DNA of 34,243 nucleotides from an uncultured Bacteroidales bacterium (GCA_947644715.1 CANSAP010000023.1:1-34243); one strand, 5' to 3'. Shown: positions 6,736-15,386, numbered from the stretch's first letter. The notes: generated by a model not told the origin, from the letters alone. Numbers and translations: made by a program.

Positions 6736-9648
6736 TTACAGAGTTTTCTTAACTGCGATTTCTTCGTAGGCTTCAATCATGTCGCCCACTTCGATGTTAT
6801 TGTAGTTGGCTACTGAGAGGCCGCATTCGAAGCCGCTCACAACCTCCTTGGCGTCATCCTTGAAGCGCTTCAGGGAGCCGAGGTCGCCGGTGTAGACCAC
6901 GATGCCGTCGCGGATTACGCGCACTTTGCTGGCACGCTTCACCTTGCCGTCGCGCACGATAGCACCGGCAATGGTGCCCACCTTGGAGATGTGATAGGTC
7001 TGGAGCACTTCGGCCGTACCGGTGATTTCCTCGCGGATTTCGGGGGAAAGCATACCCTCCATGGCATCCTTCACCTCCTCGATGGCTTTGTAAATCACTG
7101 AGTACAGGCGGATTTCCACACCCTCTTTCTCTGCCTCGCGGCGGGCGGCGGCGCTGGGGCGAACCTGGAAGCCGATGATGATGGCATCGGAGGCCGCGGC
7201 CAGGGTTACGTCGCTCTCGGAGATGGCACCCACACCCTTGTGAAGCACGTTGACGAGCACTTCGGGGGTGGAGAGCTTGATGAGGGAGTCGGACAGAGCC
7301 TCGATGGAGCCGTCAACGTCACCCTTGACGATGAGGTTGAGCTGGTGGAAGTCGCCGAGAGCCTTGCGGCGTGCAAGCTCGCTGAGGCCGAGGCGCTTCT
7401 GAGTGCGGTTGGCAAGCTCGCGCTGGAGCTGTTCACGCTTGGAGGCTATCTCGCGGGCCTCCTGCTCGGTGTCAAGCACGTTGAAGGTGTCGCCGGCGGT
7501 GGGGGCACCATTCAGGCCGAGCACGAGCACCGGAGTGGCCGGGCCGGCTTCGGTGACACGCTGGTTGCGCTCGTTGAACATAGCGCGAATTTTGCCGTGA
7601 TGGGTGCCGGCAAGCACTACGTCGCCCACCTTCAGAGTGCCGTTCTGCACGAGCACGGTGGCTACGTAGCCGCGACCCTTGTCAAGGCTGGACTCGATGA
7701 TGGAGCCTACGGCATTGCGGTTGGGGTTGGCCTTGAGGTCGAGCATCTCGGCTTCGAGGAGCACCTTCTCCATCAGTTCCTCTACGCCAACACCTTTCTT
7801 GGCGGAGATTTCCTGGCTCTGGTATTTGCCACCCCAGTCCTCGACGAGATAGTTCATGGCGGAGAGCTCCTCCTTAATCTTGTCGGGGTTGGCGGCCGGT
7901 TTATCAATCTTGTTGATAGCGAAGACGATGGGCACACCGGCAGCCGTGGCATGGTTGATGGCCTCAACTGTCTGGGGCATCACGCTGTCGTCGGCAGCCA
8001 CGATGATGATGGCTATGTCAGTCACCTTCGCACCACGCGCACGCATGGCGGTGAAGGCTTCGTGACCCGGGGTGTCGAGGAAGGTGATGTGGCGTCCGTC
8101 GGCGAGCTTCACGTTGTAGGCACCGATGTGCTGCGTGATACCGCCGGCCTCGCCTGCGATAACGTTGGCTTTACGGATGTAGTCAAGCAGTGAGGTCTTA
8201 CCATGGTCCACGTGACCCATCACGGTCACAATCGGGGAACGGGGCAGAAGATCCTCCTCCTTATCCTCCTCAACGGTGATGGCCTCTGACACTTCGGCGC
8301 TGACATATTCTGTGGTGAAGCCGAATTCTTCGGCCACGATGTTGATTGTTTCGGCGTCGAGACGCTGGTTGATGCTCACCATCAGGCCGAGGCTCATGCA
8401 GGTGCCGATAATCTTGGTCACGGGAACCTCCATGAGGTTGGCCAGGTCGTTAACGGTAACGAACTCCGTGATTTTGATGATTTTGCTTTCGGCTGCTTCG
8501 CGTTCGGCTTCGCTTTCCATGCGCTTGTGCACCTCTTCGCGCTTCTCGCGGCGGTACTTCACGCTCTTCTTCGTGGACTTGTTGGTGAGACGTGCCAGGG
8601 TCTCCTTCACCTGCTTCTGCACCTCTTCGTCGGTCATCTGCACAGGCTTGGGAGCCTGCTTTTGTCCGCGGCGGTTCTTGCCCTGACCCTGTCGGTCCTG
8701 GCCTCCGCGATGGTTCTGCTGACCGCCACCCTGCTGGCCCCCCTGGTTCTGCTTCTTGGGGCGTCCACCCTCGAAGCCGGGCTGTGAGGCAGTCTTTTCG
8801 ACATCCACTTTTTCCTTGCCGATGCGGTTGCGCTTGCGGCGAGAGGATGCCGAGGCCGCACCCTGACCCTGCTGGCCTGACTGGGCGGAGCCGGTGCCGC
8901 GTCCTTTGCCGCTATGCTTGCGGGGACGGGTGGAGGCGTTGATGGCCGAAAGGTCGATGGTGCCAACCACTTTGAACTGGGGTGCCTGCACGCTGCTTGC
9001 GGGACGGAACACCTCGGTCTCCTTGCGGTCGGGGGTGAGTATCTTGACCTCCTGCTGAACAGGCTCGGGAGCTGCTTTCACTTCGGGAGCGGGAGCCGGC
9101 TCTTTGGGAGCGGGGGCGGGAGCCTCGGCCTTGGGTGCTTCAGGCTTGGGAGTCTCCTGCTTGGGAGCTTCCGCAGTCTTTACGGGAGCCGGGGCAGCCT
9201 CAGCCTTGGGTTCCGGTTTCGGTTCAGGCTTGGGCGCAGGGGCGGGAGCCTCGGCCTTGGGCTCAGGTTTGGGTTCCGGTTTCGGCTCGGGCTTGGGTTT
9301 CACTACGTTGCCCTTGCTGTCGAGCTCAATTTTGCCGAGCACCTTCAGAGTCGGTTTGTCGGCAGGCTTATCAGCAGCCGCCTTTTCAGCCTTTGCTTCG
9401 GCTTTGGCGGCGGCCTTTTCGGCTTTGCGTGCTTCGCGCAGGTCGTCGCGCTTGGCGCTGGCGGCATCCACAACGGCGCGCGCCTGCTTGTCGCCGGCAT
9501 ACTCGGTGTAGAGCATTCCAACGGCCTCGTCGGAGATACGAGCGTTGGGGTTGTCATCCACAGTCACACCCTTCTTGCGCAGAAATTCGGCTGCTGTGCT
9601 GACACCCACATTCAGTTCTCTTGCTATTTTGCTTATCTTTGTTGGCAT
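6736..9648 (-). CDS. infB: Translation initiation factor IF-2
   Basis: GTPase that delivers initiator fMet-tRNA to the 30S subunit and promotes subunit joining. 970 aa. Residues 1-55 are an IF2_N-type domain ([22 protein letters not shown]). They are followed by a long low-complexity linker rich in Lys, Pro, Glu and Ala, then a basic Gly/Gln-rich stretch. The conserved C-terminal two thirds carry the GTPase motifs: GHVDHGKT (Gly478 on), [10 protein letters not shown] (switch I), DTPGHEAF (G3) and NKIDK (G4). The EF-Tu-like domains and the C-terminal fMet-tRNA-binding domain follow. The start MPTKISKI is unambiguous. It is third in the rimP-nusA-infB operon. The linker's biased composition produces long open frames on the opposite strand that are not genes. 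Confidence 0.98.
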   Translation of the reverse strand: MPTKISKIARELNVGVSTAAEFLRKKGVTVDDNPNARISDEAVGMLYTEYAGDKQARAVVDAASAKRDDLREARKAEKAAAKAEAKAEKAAADKPADKPTLKVLGKIELDSKGNVVKPKPEPKPEPKPEPKAEAPAPAPKPEPKPEPKAEAAPAPVKTAEAPKQETPKPEAPKAEAPAPAPKEPAPAPEVKAAPEPVQQEVKILTPDRKETEVFRPASSVQAPQFKVVGTIDLSAINASTRPRKHSGKGRGTGSAQSGQQGQGAASASSRRKRNRIGKEKVDVEKTASQPGFEGGRPKKQNQGGQQGGGQQNHRGGQDRQGQGKNRRGQKQAPKPVQMTDEEVQKQVKETLARLTNKSTKKSVKYRREKREEVHKRMESEAEREAAESKIIKITEFVTVNDLANLMEVPVTKIIGTCMSLGLMVSINQRLDAETINIVAEEFGFTTEYVSAEVSEAITVEEDKEEDLLPRSPIVTVMGHVDHGKTSLLDYIRKANVIAGEAGGITQHIGAYNVKLADGRHITFLDTPGHEAFTAMRARGAKVTDIAIIIVAADDSVMPQTVEAINHATAAGVPIVFAINKIDKPAANPDKIKEELSAMNYLVEDWGGKYQSQEISAKKGVGVEELMEKVLLEAEMLDLKANPNRNAVGSIIESSLDKGRGYVATVLVQNGTLKVGDVVLAGTHHGKIRAMFNERNQRVTEAGPATPVLVLGLNGAPTAGDTFNVLDTEQEAREIASKREQLQRELANRTQKRLGLSELARRKALGDFHQLNLIVKGDVDGSIEALSDSLIKLSTPEVLVNVLHKGVGAISESDVTLAAASDAIIIGFQVRPSAAARREAEKEGVEIRLYSVIYKAIEEVKDAMEGMLSPEIREEITGTAEVLQTYHISKVGTIAGAIVRDGKVKRASKVRVIRDGIVVYTGDLGSLKRFKDDAKEVVSGFECGLSVANYNNIEVGDMIEAYEEIAVKKTL

Positions 9649-9750
9649 ATATTCTTTTTAATGTGGTTGAGGAGAGAGGCTCCTCGGATTTCTTAGGAGT
9701 TCGACCCTCAGGGGTTAGTAATTTGAGTGCGGAAAGCCGCCGTGACTTTC

Positions 9751-11001
9751 TCAGTCTTCAAACTCGGCGCGAAGCACTGCGAGAATCTTGTCGACGGTAT
9801 CCTCCTCGAGGTCTGCCTGCGTGATGAGTGTCTCGCGGGGAGCGTTGAGCACGGCTTTGGCGGTGGCCAGACCCATGTCTTTGAGGGTTTCGATTACCCA
9901 GGGTTCGATTTCATCGGCGAATTCATCGAGGTAGATATCCTCTTCGTCGGGAGCGATGTCGCGGTAGACGTCGATGGTGAAGCCGGTCAGCATGGAAGCC
10001 AGGCGGATGTTGTAGCCACCCTTACCGATGGCCAGGCTGACCTCGTCGGGATGCAGGAAGACCTCGGCCTTCTTGTCCTCCTCGTTCAGGCGGATGGAGT
10101 TGACATGTGCCGGAGAGAGGGCGCGCTGAATCATGAGGGTGGGGTTGGCGGTGTAGTTGAGCACGTCGATGTTCTCATTCTTCAGCTCGCGCACGATGCC
10201 ATGGATGCGGGCACCCTTGATGCCTACACATGCGCCCACGGGATCGATGCGGTCGTCATAGCTCTCAACGGCAATCTTTGCGCGCTCGCCGGGGATGCGG
10301 GCCACTTTCTTGATGGTGATGAGGCCGTCATGAATCTCGGGCACCTCCTGCTCGAAGAGACGACGAAGGAAGCGTTCGTCGGTGCGTGAGACGATAATCT
10401 TGGGCTTGCCGTTGGGGTTGTCTACGGTCTTGACGATGGCCCTGACGATGTCGCCTTTATGGAAGAAGTCGCTGGGAATCTGTTCCTCCTTGGGCATAAT
10501 CAGTTCGTTCTGATCTTCATCCATGAGGAGCATCTCGCGCTTCCAAATCTGGTGAACCTCGCCTGTGATGATTTCCCCTTCAAGCTCTTTGAACTTTGAG
10601 AAGAGGGCATCGTTCTGAAGGTCAAGGATTTTGCTCTGGAGGGTCTGACGCAGGGTGAGAATTGCGCGGCGGCCGAAGTTGGCAAAAATAATCTCTTTGG
10701 CCACATCCTCGCCCACTTCGCATTCGGGGTCGATTTCGCGTGCCTCGGTCAGGGAAATCTGAGTCACGGGGTTCTCCACGTCGCCGTCGGGCACTACGAG
10801 CAGGTTCTGATAAATCTCGCAGTCACCCTTGTCGGGGTTCATGATTACGTCGAAGTTTTCGTCAGTGCCGAACATCTTAGCCAGCACATTGCGGAAGGAT
10901 TCCTCCAGCACGCTAATCATAGTGGTTTTGTCGATGTTCTTCAGTTCTTTGAACTCGGCAAAGCGATCCACCATGTTTTCGCTTTCTACTTTTTTTGCCA
11001 T
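9751..11001 (-). CDS. nusA: Transcription termination/antitermination factor NusA
   Basis: RNA polymerase-binding elongation factor that modulates pausing, termination and antitermination. 416 aa, the short form that ends soon after the KH domains and lacks the C-terminal acidic repeats of Escherichia coli NusA. Visible in order: N-terminal polymerase-binding domain (MISVLEESFRNVLAKMFG), S1 domain (GEIITGEVHQIWKREMLL), and two KH domains (VPEIHDGLITIKKVARIPGERAKIAVESYD and GACVGIKGARIHGIVREL; then DEVSLAIGKGGYNIRLASMLTGF). The second of the operon rimP-nusA-infB; 50 bases separate it from rimP and about 100 from infB. Confidence 0.97.
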   Translation of the reverse strand: MAKKVESENMVDRFAEFKELKNIDKTTMISVLEESFRNVLAKMFGTDENFDVIMNPDKGDCEIYQNLLVVPDGDVENPVTQISLTEAREIDPECEVGEDVAKEIIFANFGRRAILTLRQTLQSKILDLQNDALFSKFKELEGEIITGEVHQIWKREMLLMDEDQNELIMPKEEQIPSDFFHKGDIVRAIVKTVDNPNGKPKIIVSRTDERFLRRLFEQEVPEIHDGLITIKKVARIPGERAKIAVESYDDRIDPVGACVGIKGARIHGIVRELKNENIDVLNYTANPTLMIQRALSPAHVNSIRLNEEDKKAEVFLHPDEVSLAIGKGGYNIRLASMLTGFTIDVYRDIAPDEEDIYLDEFADEIEPWVIETLKDMGLATAKAVLNAPRETLITQADLEEDTVDKILAVLRAEFED

Positions 11002-11053
11002 TTAATATCTGTTGTTCAGGCATCGCGGGGGATGCCGTCTGTTAATAATCCTG

Positions 11054-11518
11054 TTAGAATTCGAGCAGCAGTTGAGCTTTTTTGATGTCGGCCATGGGGA
11101 TGCGCTCGGTGCGCTGCTCCATGACGGGCTTTTTCTGCCCTTCGACTTTGGTTTTCACTTCGTAGCCCACTGTGGCACCCTCTTCGTCAGCATCCAGGAG
11201 AGAGGCTTTGAGTTTGCGTCCGTCGGCGGTGAGCAATTCGATGCGGCTACCGATGTTTTTCTTATACTGGCCGAGCACTTTGAAGGGGGCAGTCAGTCCG
11301 GCGCCACCCACTTCCAGTTCGTAGTCCTCCGGTTCGCGGGGGAACTCTTCTTCAATGGCGCGGCTGAGGGCTACGCATGTGTCGATGTCCACCCCCTGCG
11401 GGCCGTCAATCTCGACTACAATCACATTGTCGGCGCTCACACGCACATCCACCGGAAACAGTTCGGAGCCGGTGATGAAGTTTTCTACAAATTCGCGGAT
11501 AGCTTTGCTGTCGATCAT
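11054..11518 (-). CDS. rimP: Ribosome maturation factor RimP
   Basis: Small cytoplasmic factor needed for 30S subunit assembly. From ATG 11518 (MIDSKAIREFVENF) it is 154 aa; a TTG at 11545 is open upstream but gives an unlikely N-terminus. The typical N-terminal block appears as NVIVVEIDGPQGVDIDTCVALSRAIEE and the family motif as YELEVGGAGLTAPFK (usual form is YxLEVSSPGLxRPL; here the central residues are GGAGLTAP). First gene of the conserved rimP-nusA-infB operon, preceded by a roughly 175-nt leader full of small hairpins. Confidence 0.93.
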   Translation of the reverse strand: MIDSKAIREFVENFITGSELFPVDVRVSADNVIVVEIDGPQGVDIDTCVALSRAIEEEFPREPEDYELEVGGAGLTAPFKVLGQYKKNIGSRIELLTADGRKLKASLLDADEEGATVGYEVKTKVEGQKKPVMEQRTERIPMADIKKAQLLLEF

Positions 11519-11692
11519 TGTCTTGTCACTTATATATAGATACAATACAAGGACTGCACGACAGCCTCAGAGCTTGCAGTCAGAAAGACCGAGCCGGGCT
11601 TGCCGCGCATCCTCACACTGGGATATGAGGCGCCTGCGGCCGTAAATGCCGCATGGCAAGTGGGTTATCTGCGGAGCAGTCTCCGCCGCTAA
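11519..11692 (-). promoter_or_regulatory. Hairpin-rich leader of the rimP-nusA-infB transcript
   Basis: No gene is seen between the presumed start of the transcript (near 11694) and the rimP ATG. Perfect short hairpins lie in series: GCGGAG-CAGT-CTCCGC at 11671-11686 and TGCGGC-CGTAAAT-GCCGCA at 11635-11653. Looser pairs are CCTCA/TGAGG near 11611-11630 and CTGCA/TGCAG near 11554-11579. It may regulate the operon post-transcriptionally, but I recognise no named RNA element. Confidence 0.4.
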
Positions 11693-11699
11693 CCGACCA

Positions 11700-11707
11700 C
11701 AAAATTA
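11700..11707 (-). promoter_or_regulatory. -7 box for the rimP operon
   Basis: Reads TAATTTTG on the minus strand, matching the Bacteroidetes -7 consensus. No clear -33 TTTG was found 19-21 bases further upstream, so the promoter is only partly supported. Confidence 0.45.
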
Positions 11708-11814
11708 CAATTTTTCCCGCAGACTACCATCATTCATCCCGCGCAGGCCTCAATCTATGTCTTAATTTTAATGTTTTTTAACATCATTCGACTATTCTTT
11801 CCTGCGCAAGGGCG

Positions 11815-11850
11815 CAAAAAAAATTCCCGATGCTTAAGACACCGGGAATT
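11815..11850 (-). terminator. Intrinsic terminator of the minus-strand RNA locus
   Basis: On the minus strand, AATTCCCG pairs with CGGGAATT (11850-11843 and 11829-11822) around a 13-base loop. The stem runs straight into eight T residues ending at 11816. This is a classic intrinsic terminator. It points away from the Lrp gene and toward rimP, and there is no annotated coding gene for it to serve. It therefore marks the 3' end of the RNA starting near 12104. Confidence 0.8.
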
Positions 11851-12104
11851 GTCACACTCAATGATTGAACGGTTGCTTACTGTTGCTTACTCCATCATCA
11901 ATGGTTTCAATCATTGCGAGAACCGATATGGCAGATTCTCAATTACGCTTTTCAACTAATTATTTACTACCTAATCTTAATCTGTTGTCGCCTCGCGGCG
12001 ACTTACGGAAAAATTCATGCAACTTCTAATGCATTAATTTTTACCCGACGTCGGGAATCAATTCCATTCGTTTTGCGAAACGTCATATCTGATTCTTGAC
12101 GACG
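11816..12104 (-). ncRNA. Candidate structured small RNA (or small-ORF transcript), family not recognised
   Basis: A self-contained transcription unit of about 290 nt with a full promoter (12108-12139) and a terminator (11815-11850). The RNA folds into consecutive hairpins: CGTTT/AAACG at 12069-12082; GGAA/TTCC at 12054-12065, competing with CCCGACGTCGGG at 12044-12055; a long stem at 12007-12045 (about 14 pairs, one mismatch, one bulge); GUCGCC-GCGA-GGCGAC at 11987-12002 with a GNRA loop; CAGATT/AATCTG at 11932-11984; and an 11-bp stem at 11859-11869 with 11906-11916 enclosing a tandem GTTGCTTACT duplication. It does not look like tmRNA, RNase P or SRP RNA. It can also encode short peptides (23 aa at 12086-12015; 13 aa at 12018-11977), so a small-protein or leader-peptide role remains open. 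Confidence 0.6.
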
Positions 12105-12107
12105 TTA

Positions 12108-12139
12108 CAAAGTTATGCAATTAAAAATTAATTTCCAAA
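12108..12139 (-). promoter_or_regulatory. Promoter of the minus-strand RNA locus
   Basis: On the minus strand: TTTG (12139-12136), 20 bases, TAACTTTG (12115-12108). This is a good match to the Bacteroidetes consensus, with expected start near 12104. It is divergent from and almost back-to-back with the lrp promoter. Confidence 0.7.
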
Positions 12140-12144
12140 CAATT

Positions 12145-12174
12145 TTTGCACTTCAAAATATTTTGCTAATTTTG
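12145..12174 (+). promoter_or_regulatory. Promoter of the Lrp/AsnC regulator
   Basis: TTTG at 12145-12148, 18 bases, TAATTTTG at 12167-12174. Expected start near 12180, about 40 bases before the ATG. Its -33 box lies five bases from the -33 box of the divergent RNA promoter. Confidence 0.7.
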
Positions 12175-12218
12175 CACCGAATACTTAATAACGGAACACA
12201 CTTTTTCTGCATACATCT

Positions 12219-12704
12219 ATGAAAACAGAACAATCTTCTACGTACCAACCTGACACCATTGACCTTGCAATCCTTGCCGAATTGCAGAAAAATGCGCGCC
12301 TTACGCTCAAAGAACTTGCGCAAAAGGTGAATCTCAGCACAACTCCCGTCTTTGAACGTTGGCGACGACTCGAGCAGCTCGGCTTCATTTCCAAGTATAT
12401 TACGCTGCTCGACCCCGAAATGCTCCACCACACTTTCACCGTCTTCTGCATGGTGAAGCTGCGACGACTAAACTATTCGGTGGCTGAGAAGTTCGTGCGC
12501 TCCGTGACACGCCTGCCCGAAGTGAGCGAATGCTATCACATCTCGGGCGACTATGACTATATGATGAAGATTACCGTCCCCTCCATGAAGAATTATAAGG
12601 AGTTCATTCTTAATGTGCTTGGTCATCTCGACCCTGTGGGTTCCATTGAATCCCACTTCGTGATGGATGTCATCAAGCAGAGCTACGAAGTTCCTTTGGA
12701 TTGA
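12219..12704 (+). CDS. Lrp/AsnC-family transcriptional regulator
   Basis: DNA-binding regulator of the feast/famine family, which usually senses amino acids and forms dimers to hexadecamers. 161 aa. The N-terminal winged helix-turn-helix begins DTIDLAILAELQKNARLTLKELAQKVNLS and continues TTPVFERWRRLEQLGFISKY. The C-terminal RAM ligand-binding domain shows TVFCMVKL, VRSVTRLPEVSECYHISGDYDYMMKI and a C-terminal block with HFVMDVIKQ. It has its own promoter and is monocistronic, with a strong hairpin 47 bases after the stop. Members of the family often autoregulate; the close divergent promoter makes the neighbouring RNA locus a plausible second target, which is inference. Confidence 0.93.
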   Translation: MKTEQSSTYQPDTIDLAILAELQKNARLTLKELAQKVNLSTTPVFERWRRLEQLGFISKYITLLDPEMLHHTFTVFCMVKLRRLNYSVAEKFVRSVTRLPEVSECYHISGDYDYMMKITVPSMKNYKEFILNVLGHLDPVGSIESHFVMDVIKQSYEVPLD

Positions 12705-12750
12705 CCCGCCCCATCGCGCACTGCGCCGCCGAGGCTGACAGTCAAACACG

Positions 12751-12789
12751 AGCATACCCCGCCTTCCGGTTCGGAAAGCGGGGTATGCT
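12751..12789. terminator. Strong hairpin downstream of the Lrp gene
   Basis: AGCATACCCCGC (12 bp) pairs with GCGGGGTATGCT, with an inner TTCCG/CGGAA extension. There is no T-run on either side, so it may be a transcript-end stabiliser or a terminator of non-classical form. It works equally on both strands. Confidence 0.5.
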
Positions 12790-12819
12790 GTGTATGAATG
12801 CGGGACGACGCCCGAAGTC

Positions 12820-13008
12820 TTAGAAACTGTTTAAGTTTATGTCGATAATATTTTTATAGCTTGTTATCAATGAATTTTGAGGCTGTTTTTGGCGCTTTTC
12901 GCCGAGTTTCATCGGTCGCATAGCCCGCTATGCTCCCTCTTCAACTCGCGAAAATCACTCAAAAACATCTCTCAAAATTGCATTGACATAAACTTAAACA
13001 GTTTCTTA
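12820..13008. mobile_element. MITE-like 183-bp palindromic element with TTA target duplication
   Basis: Positions 12823-12843 (starting GAAACTGTTTAAG) and 12985-13005 are perfect 21-bp terminal inverted repeats. The interior is itself a near-continuous palindrome: ATTTTGAG/CTCAAAAT, GTTTTTG/CAAAAAC, TTTTCGC/GCGAAAA, CATAGC-CC-GCTATG. The same three bases, TTA, flank both ends (12820-12822 and 13006-13008). The right-hand TTA is the stop codon of the minus-strand M6 protease. There is no transposase inside, so it would be non-autonomous. Confidence 0.75.
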
Positions 13009-15105
13009 CTTCACGATTACCTTATAGGTGCGGGTGCCTACCTGCACGAGATAGATGCCGGCTGCCAGGTTGTCACGTCCGGCGGGAGCGCCGGTCAGAG
13101 TGAAGACGCGTGCGGAAGCCGGAGCATCGATTGCACCCTGAAGGCCGCGCACAGGCACCTCTTCCTCAGTCAGAACTTCGTCGATACCGCTGGGATCGCG
13201 AACCTCAAGCTGATTCGGCACGAAGACCACTTCATTGCTGGTCTTGCCGGAAGGTATTTCCATGATAGGACGCACATATGCATGGAATTCCACGCCCATC
13301 TTATTGGCGGCGATAGCCATCTCATAAGAGGTTACATTTCCTATGTTTTTCTCATTCAAGGAATTCTCATAGAACTTGGTGCCGGTAGAGGTGATGCGAT
13401 ACCAGGTGAGTGCATATCCCTGAGCGCCTTCAACCGGATCCCACTCGAGTCGCACGGTCTGCTGACTGTTTGTCGGGCGGAAGGGCTGCTGCAGAACAGT
13501 CGTAACGTCAGGGGTGGATGTTACCTGATCGAATCCAAATGAGCTTACACCGGTTTCAGCATCAAAGGCTATATTACTGAAATAATGCTTCACCGGACCT
13601 ACATTTGCGGCATAGTAAGCATAGAGATTAATCTCAGTTTCAGGGGTAATATAGTTGCAGTTAACGGGCCAAGCAGCCAGGTTCGAGCTCTTCAAGTCGC
13701 CCAAACGATAGTTGGCTGAGCCATCGGCGGTCACCAAATGGCAACGCGGACGGGTTTGCTCTGAGTTCACACTATTGTCCTGCCAGATTGGGTTATAGTA
13801 GTCAATATGCCAAATCAGCATACCCTCACCGAGCAAATAGCGGTCGAAGCCCACGCGCGGACGTGATTCAAACAGGAAATACTCGTTATTCCAGGACTTA
13901 TTCACTTTCAGACGGAGGGCATTCTCGTGGTCGGAGATAGGATTAATCGTATAGATACCGGGCTCTTCCAGCTCATCATAGTCAATCCAGTTGAACAACC
14001 AGCGCTCATAGGAGCTGAGATTACAGGGCACATAGCTGTCGCCATTATAGCAACCGCTGTCCATCACGCTCCAGCTGCCGGGGGTGGCCTTCACTACATA
14101 TTTGGGGTCATACAGGTCAGGCATACCCATAACATGACCGAACTCATGGATAGGTGTGCCCACGCCATCAATCGCGCCATCCTTGTAGTAGAAGTGGGTG
14201 CTGCCGTTCAACTCGCAGAAGCAGCAGTAGTTGCCGAGCACTTTGTTGTCAACCCTCAGGCCGAGACTGAGCAGAGAAGAGTTGTGGGGCCAGATAGCGG
14301 GAGGCACGGGATTGCCATACGCATCCTGAGTGTAGCCGGCAATGTCAGCCTGACCGTAACCGGCATAGAAGATAATCACGTTATCGATGATGCCATCATC
14401 ATCAATGTCATATTTGGAATAGTCCACTCCGAATTGCTCATCAGCAATCCAGATGGCAGAAGTTACCGCTTCGGCAATCTTGTCATACTTGCCATCACCC
14501 ACGTAGTAAGCGTTGGTTTTGGGCAGAGTAATCGGGCCGACGATGTCAAACGTAGGTTTGAACTTACCTCCGGAGTTGCGGATATAGTACTCGCGCATGG
14601 AGCCTTCCGAACCCATGTAATCATAGTTCTCGCCATTGAGGCGTTCGTTCATTACTGTGGCGGGATCATCCACACTCCAGCTGAGGTCGGAGTACTGAAT
14701 GAGGAGCACCAGATAATGTCCGTCGCCGGTGGTGGGGAAAGTTGCGCGGCCGTAACGGTCGAGCGCAGTCATGCGGGAGGGGCCTCCGTTGGCAGCAGAG
14801 CGCTGCAGCCCTTCGGGCAAGCTCGCAATAGTGGTTGCACGCATTTCCTCAAGCACGCGCGGAGTGGCTGAGAGGCGTGCGCCGTTGGGGTCAAGCTTAT
14901 ATGTAAACTTGCCCAGGGGAGTGCGCGAGAGCAGGAAGCCTTGCTCATCGGTCACATAATTGAAAAACTCGTCGCCATGTGCCTCAACCATGACTGTGGT
15001 GCCATCGGCAAGCGTGGCGGGCACGAGACCCGGCTTGGCCGGCACGGCTGTGGCGCAAAGGGGTAGTGCCATTGCGCACAGGGGCAGGAAATGCTTGAAT
15101 TTCAT
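13006..15105 (-). CDS. Secreted M6-family metalloprotease with C-terminal sorting-like domain
   Basis: Secreted zinc protease of the M6 (immune inhibitor A-like) type, 699 aa. Residues 1-20 are a signal peptide (MKFKHFLPLCAMALPLCATA). A propeptide-like region follows (ADGTTVMVEAHGDEFFNYVTDEQGFLL, typical of this family). The catalytic domain carries YDIDDDGIIDNVIIFYAGYG and the zinc motif HEFGHVMGMPDLYD at about residues 320-333, where HExxH ligates zinc. After the protease domain comes a fibronectin III-like segment (TVRLEWDPVEGAQGYALTWY). The last 60 residues resemble a type A sorting tail: ARVFTLTGAPAG then AAGIYLVQVGTRTYKVIVK. That tail suggests type IX secretion, if the organism has that system. 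Its stop codon is also the target site of the MITE-like element. Confidence 0.9.
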   Translation of the reverse strand: MKFKHFLPLCAMALPLCATAVPAKPGLVPATLADGTTVMVEAHGDEFFNYVTDEQGFLLSRTPLGKFTYKLDPNGARLSATPRVLEEMRATTIASLPEGLQRSAANGGPSRMTALDRYGRATFPTTGDGHYLVLLIQYSDLSWSVDDPATVMNERLNGENYDYMGSEGSMREYYIRNSGGKFKPTFDIVGPITLPKTNAYYVGDGKYDKIAEAVTSAIWIADEQFGVDYSKYDIDDDGIIDNVIIFYAGYGQADIAGYTQDAYGNPVPPAIWPHNSSLLSLGLRVDNKVLGNYCCFCELNGSTHFYYKDGAIDGVGTPIHEFGHVMGMPDLYDPKYVVKATPGSWSVMDSGCYNGDSYVPCNLSSYERWLFNWIDYDELEEPGIYTINPISDHENALRLKVNKSWNNEYFLFESRPRVGFDRYLLGEGMLIWHIDYYNPIWQDNSVNSEQTRPRCHLVTADGSANYRLGDLKSSNLAAWPVNCNYITPETEINLYAYYAANVGPVKHYFSNIAFDAETGVSSFGFDQVTSTPDVTTVLQQPFRPTNSQQTVRLEWDPVEGAQGYALTWYRITSTGTKFYENSLNEKNIGNVTSYEMAIAANKMGVEFHAYVRPIMEIPSGKTSNEVVFVPNQLEVRDPSGIDEVLTEEEVPVRGLQGAIDAPASARVFTLTGAPAGRDNLAAGIYLVQVGTRTYKVIVK

Positions 15106-15260
15106 ATTCTTCTTTACGGTACTGGTTTTTACAATCGATAAATGCTGCGGAAGACAGTTAAATCAGCTGTGCTTCCAATGGTAGTAGATTTTTTGATCCG
15201 AACTCTGTCGGAAGGTTAAAAATGTGTCTAAAGAATTTAACTTATGTTCTTGAGTGTGAG

Positions 15261-15332
15261 TACCTCCGAGGAGAATCGAACTCCTATCTAAAGTTTAGGA
15301 AACTTCTATTCTATCCGTTGAACTACAGAGGC
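15261..15332 (-). tRNA. tRNA-Arg (anticodon CCU)
   Basis: A 72-nt cloverleaf on the minus strand: acceptor GCCTCTG/CGGAGGT (first pair G-U), D stem GTTC/GAAT, anticodon stem GAAGT/ACTTT around loop TTCCTAA (anticodon CCT), T stem AGGAG/CTCCT around loop TTCGATT, discriminator A. CCA is not encoded. It reads AGG codons, a rare-codon tRNA in high-GC coding DNA such as this. Confidence 0.93.
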
Positions 15333-15386
15333 GTGGGGGTTGCTCTTGACCTCGCTTTTTCTCTCAAAATGTCGATGTCTGCGCCG

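Noticed and set aside
8730..9310. Repetitive KPEP/Gly-Gln tract in infB considered as an assembly artefact
   Set aside because: A low-complexity linker between the IF-2 N-domain and G domain is normal for this protein, and the frame stays open throughout.
7240..9696. Several long plus-strand frames across infB
   Set aside because: They are mirrors of the IF-2 coding sequence. The Gly/Leu- and Ser/Ala-rich ones come from the low-complexity Lys-Pro-Glu-Ala linker read backwards.
11872..11891. Tandem GTTGCTTACT pair considered as a CRISPR or phase-variable repeat
   Set aside because: Only two adjacent 10-base units with no spacers, no cas genes in the window, and they sit inside a predicted hairpin.
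11771..12099. Two overlapping 60-codon plus-strand frames in the rimP-lrp gap
   Set aside because: They are antisense to the structured minus-strand RNA locus, lack a promoter in that direction and show no protein-like pattern.
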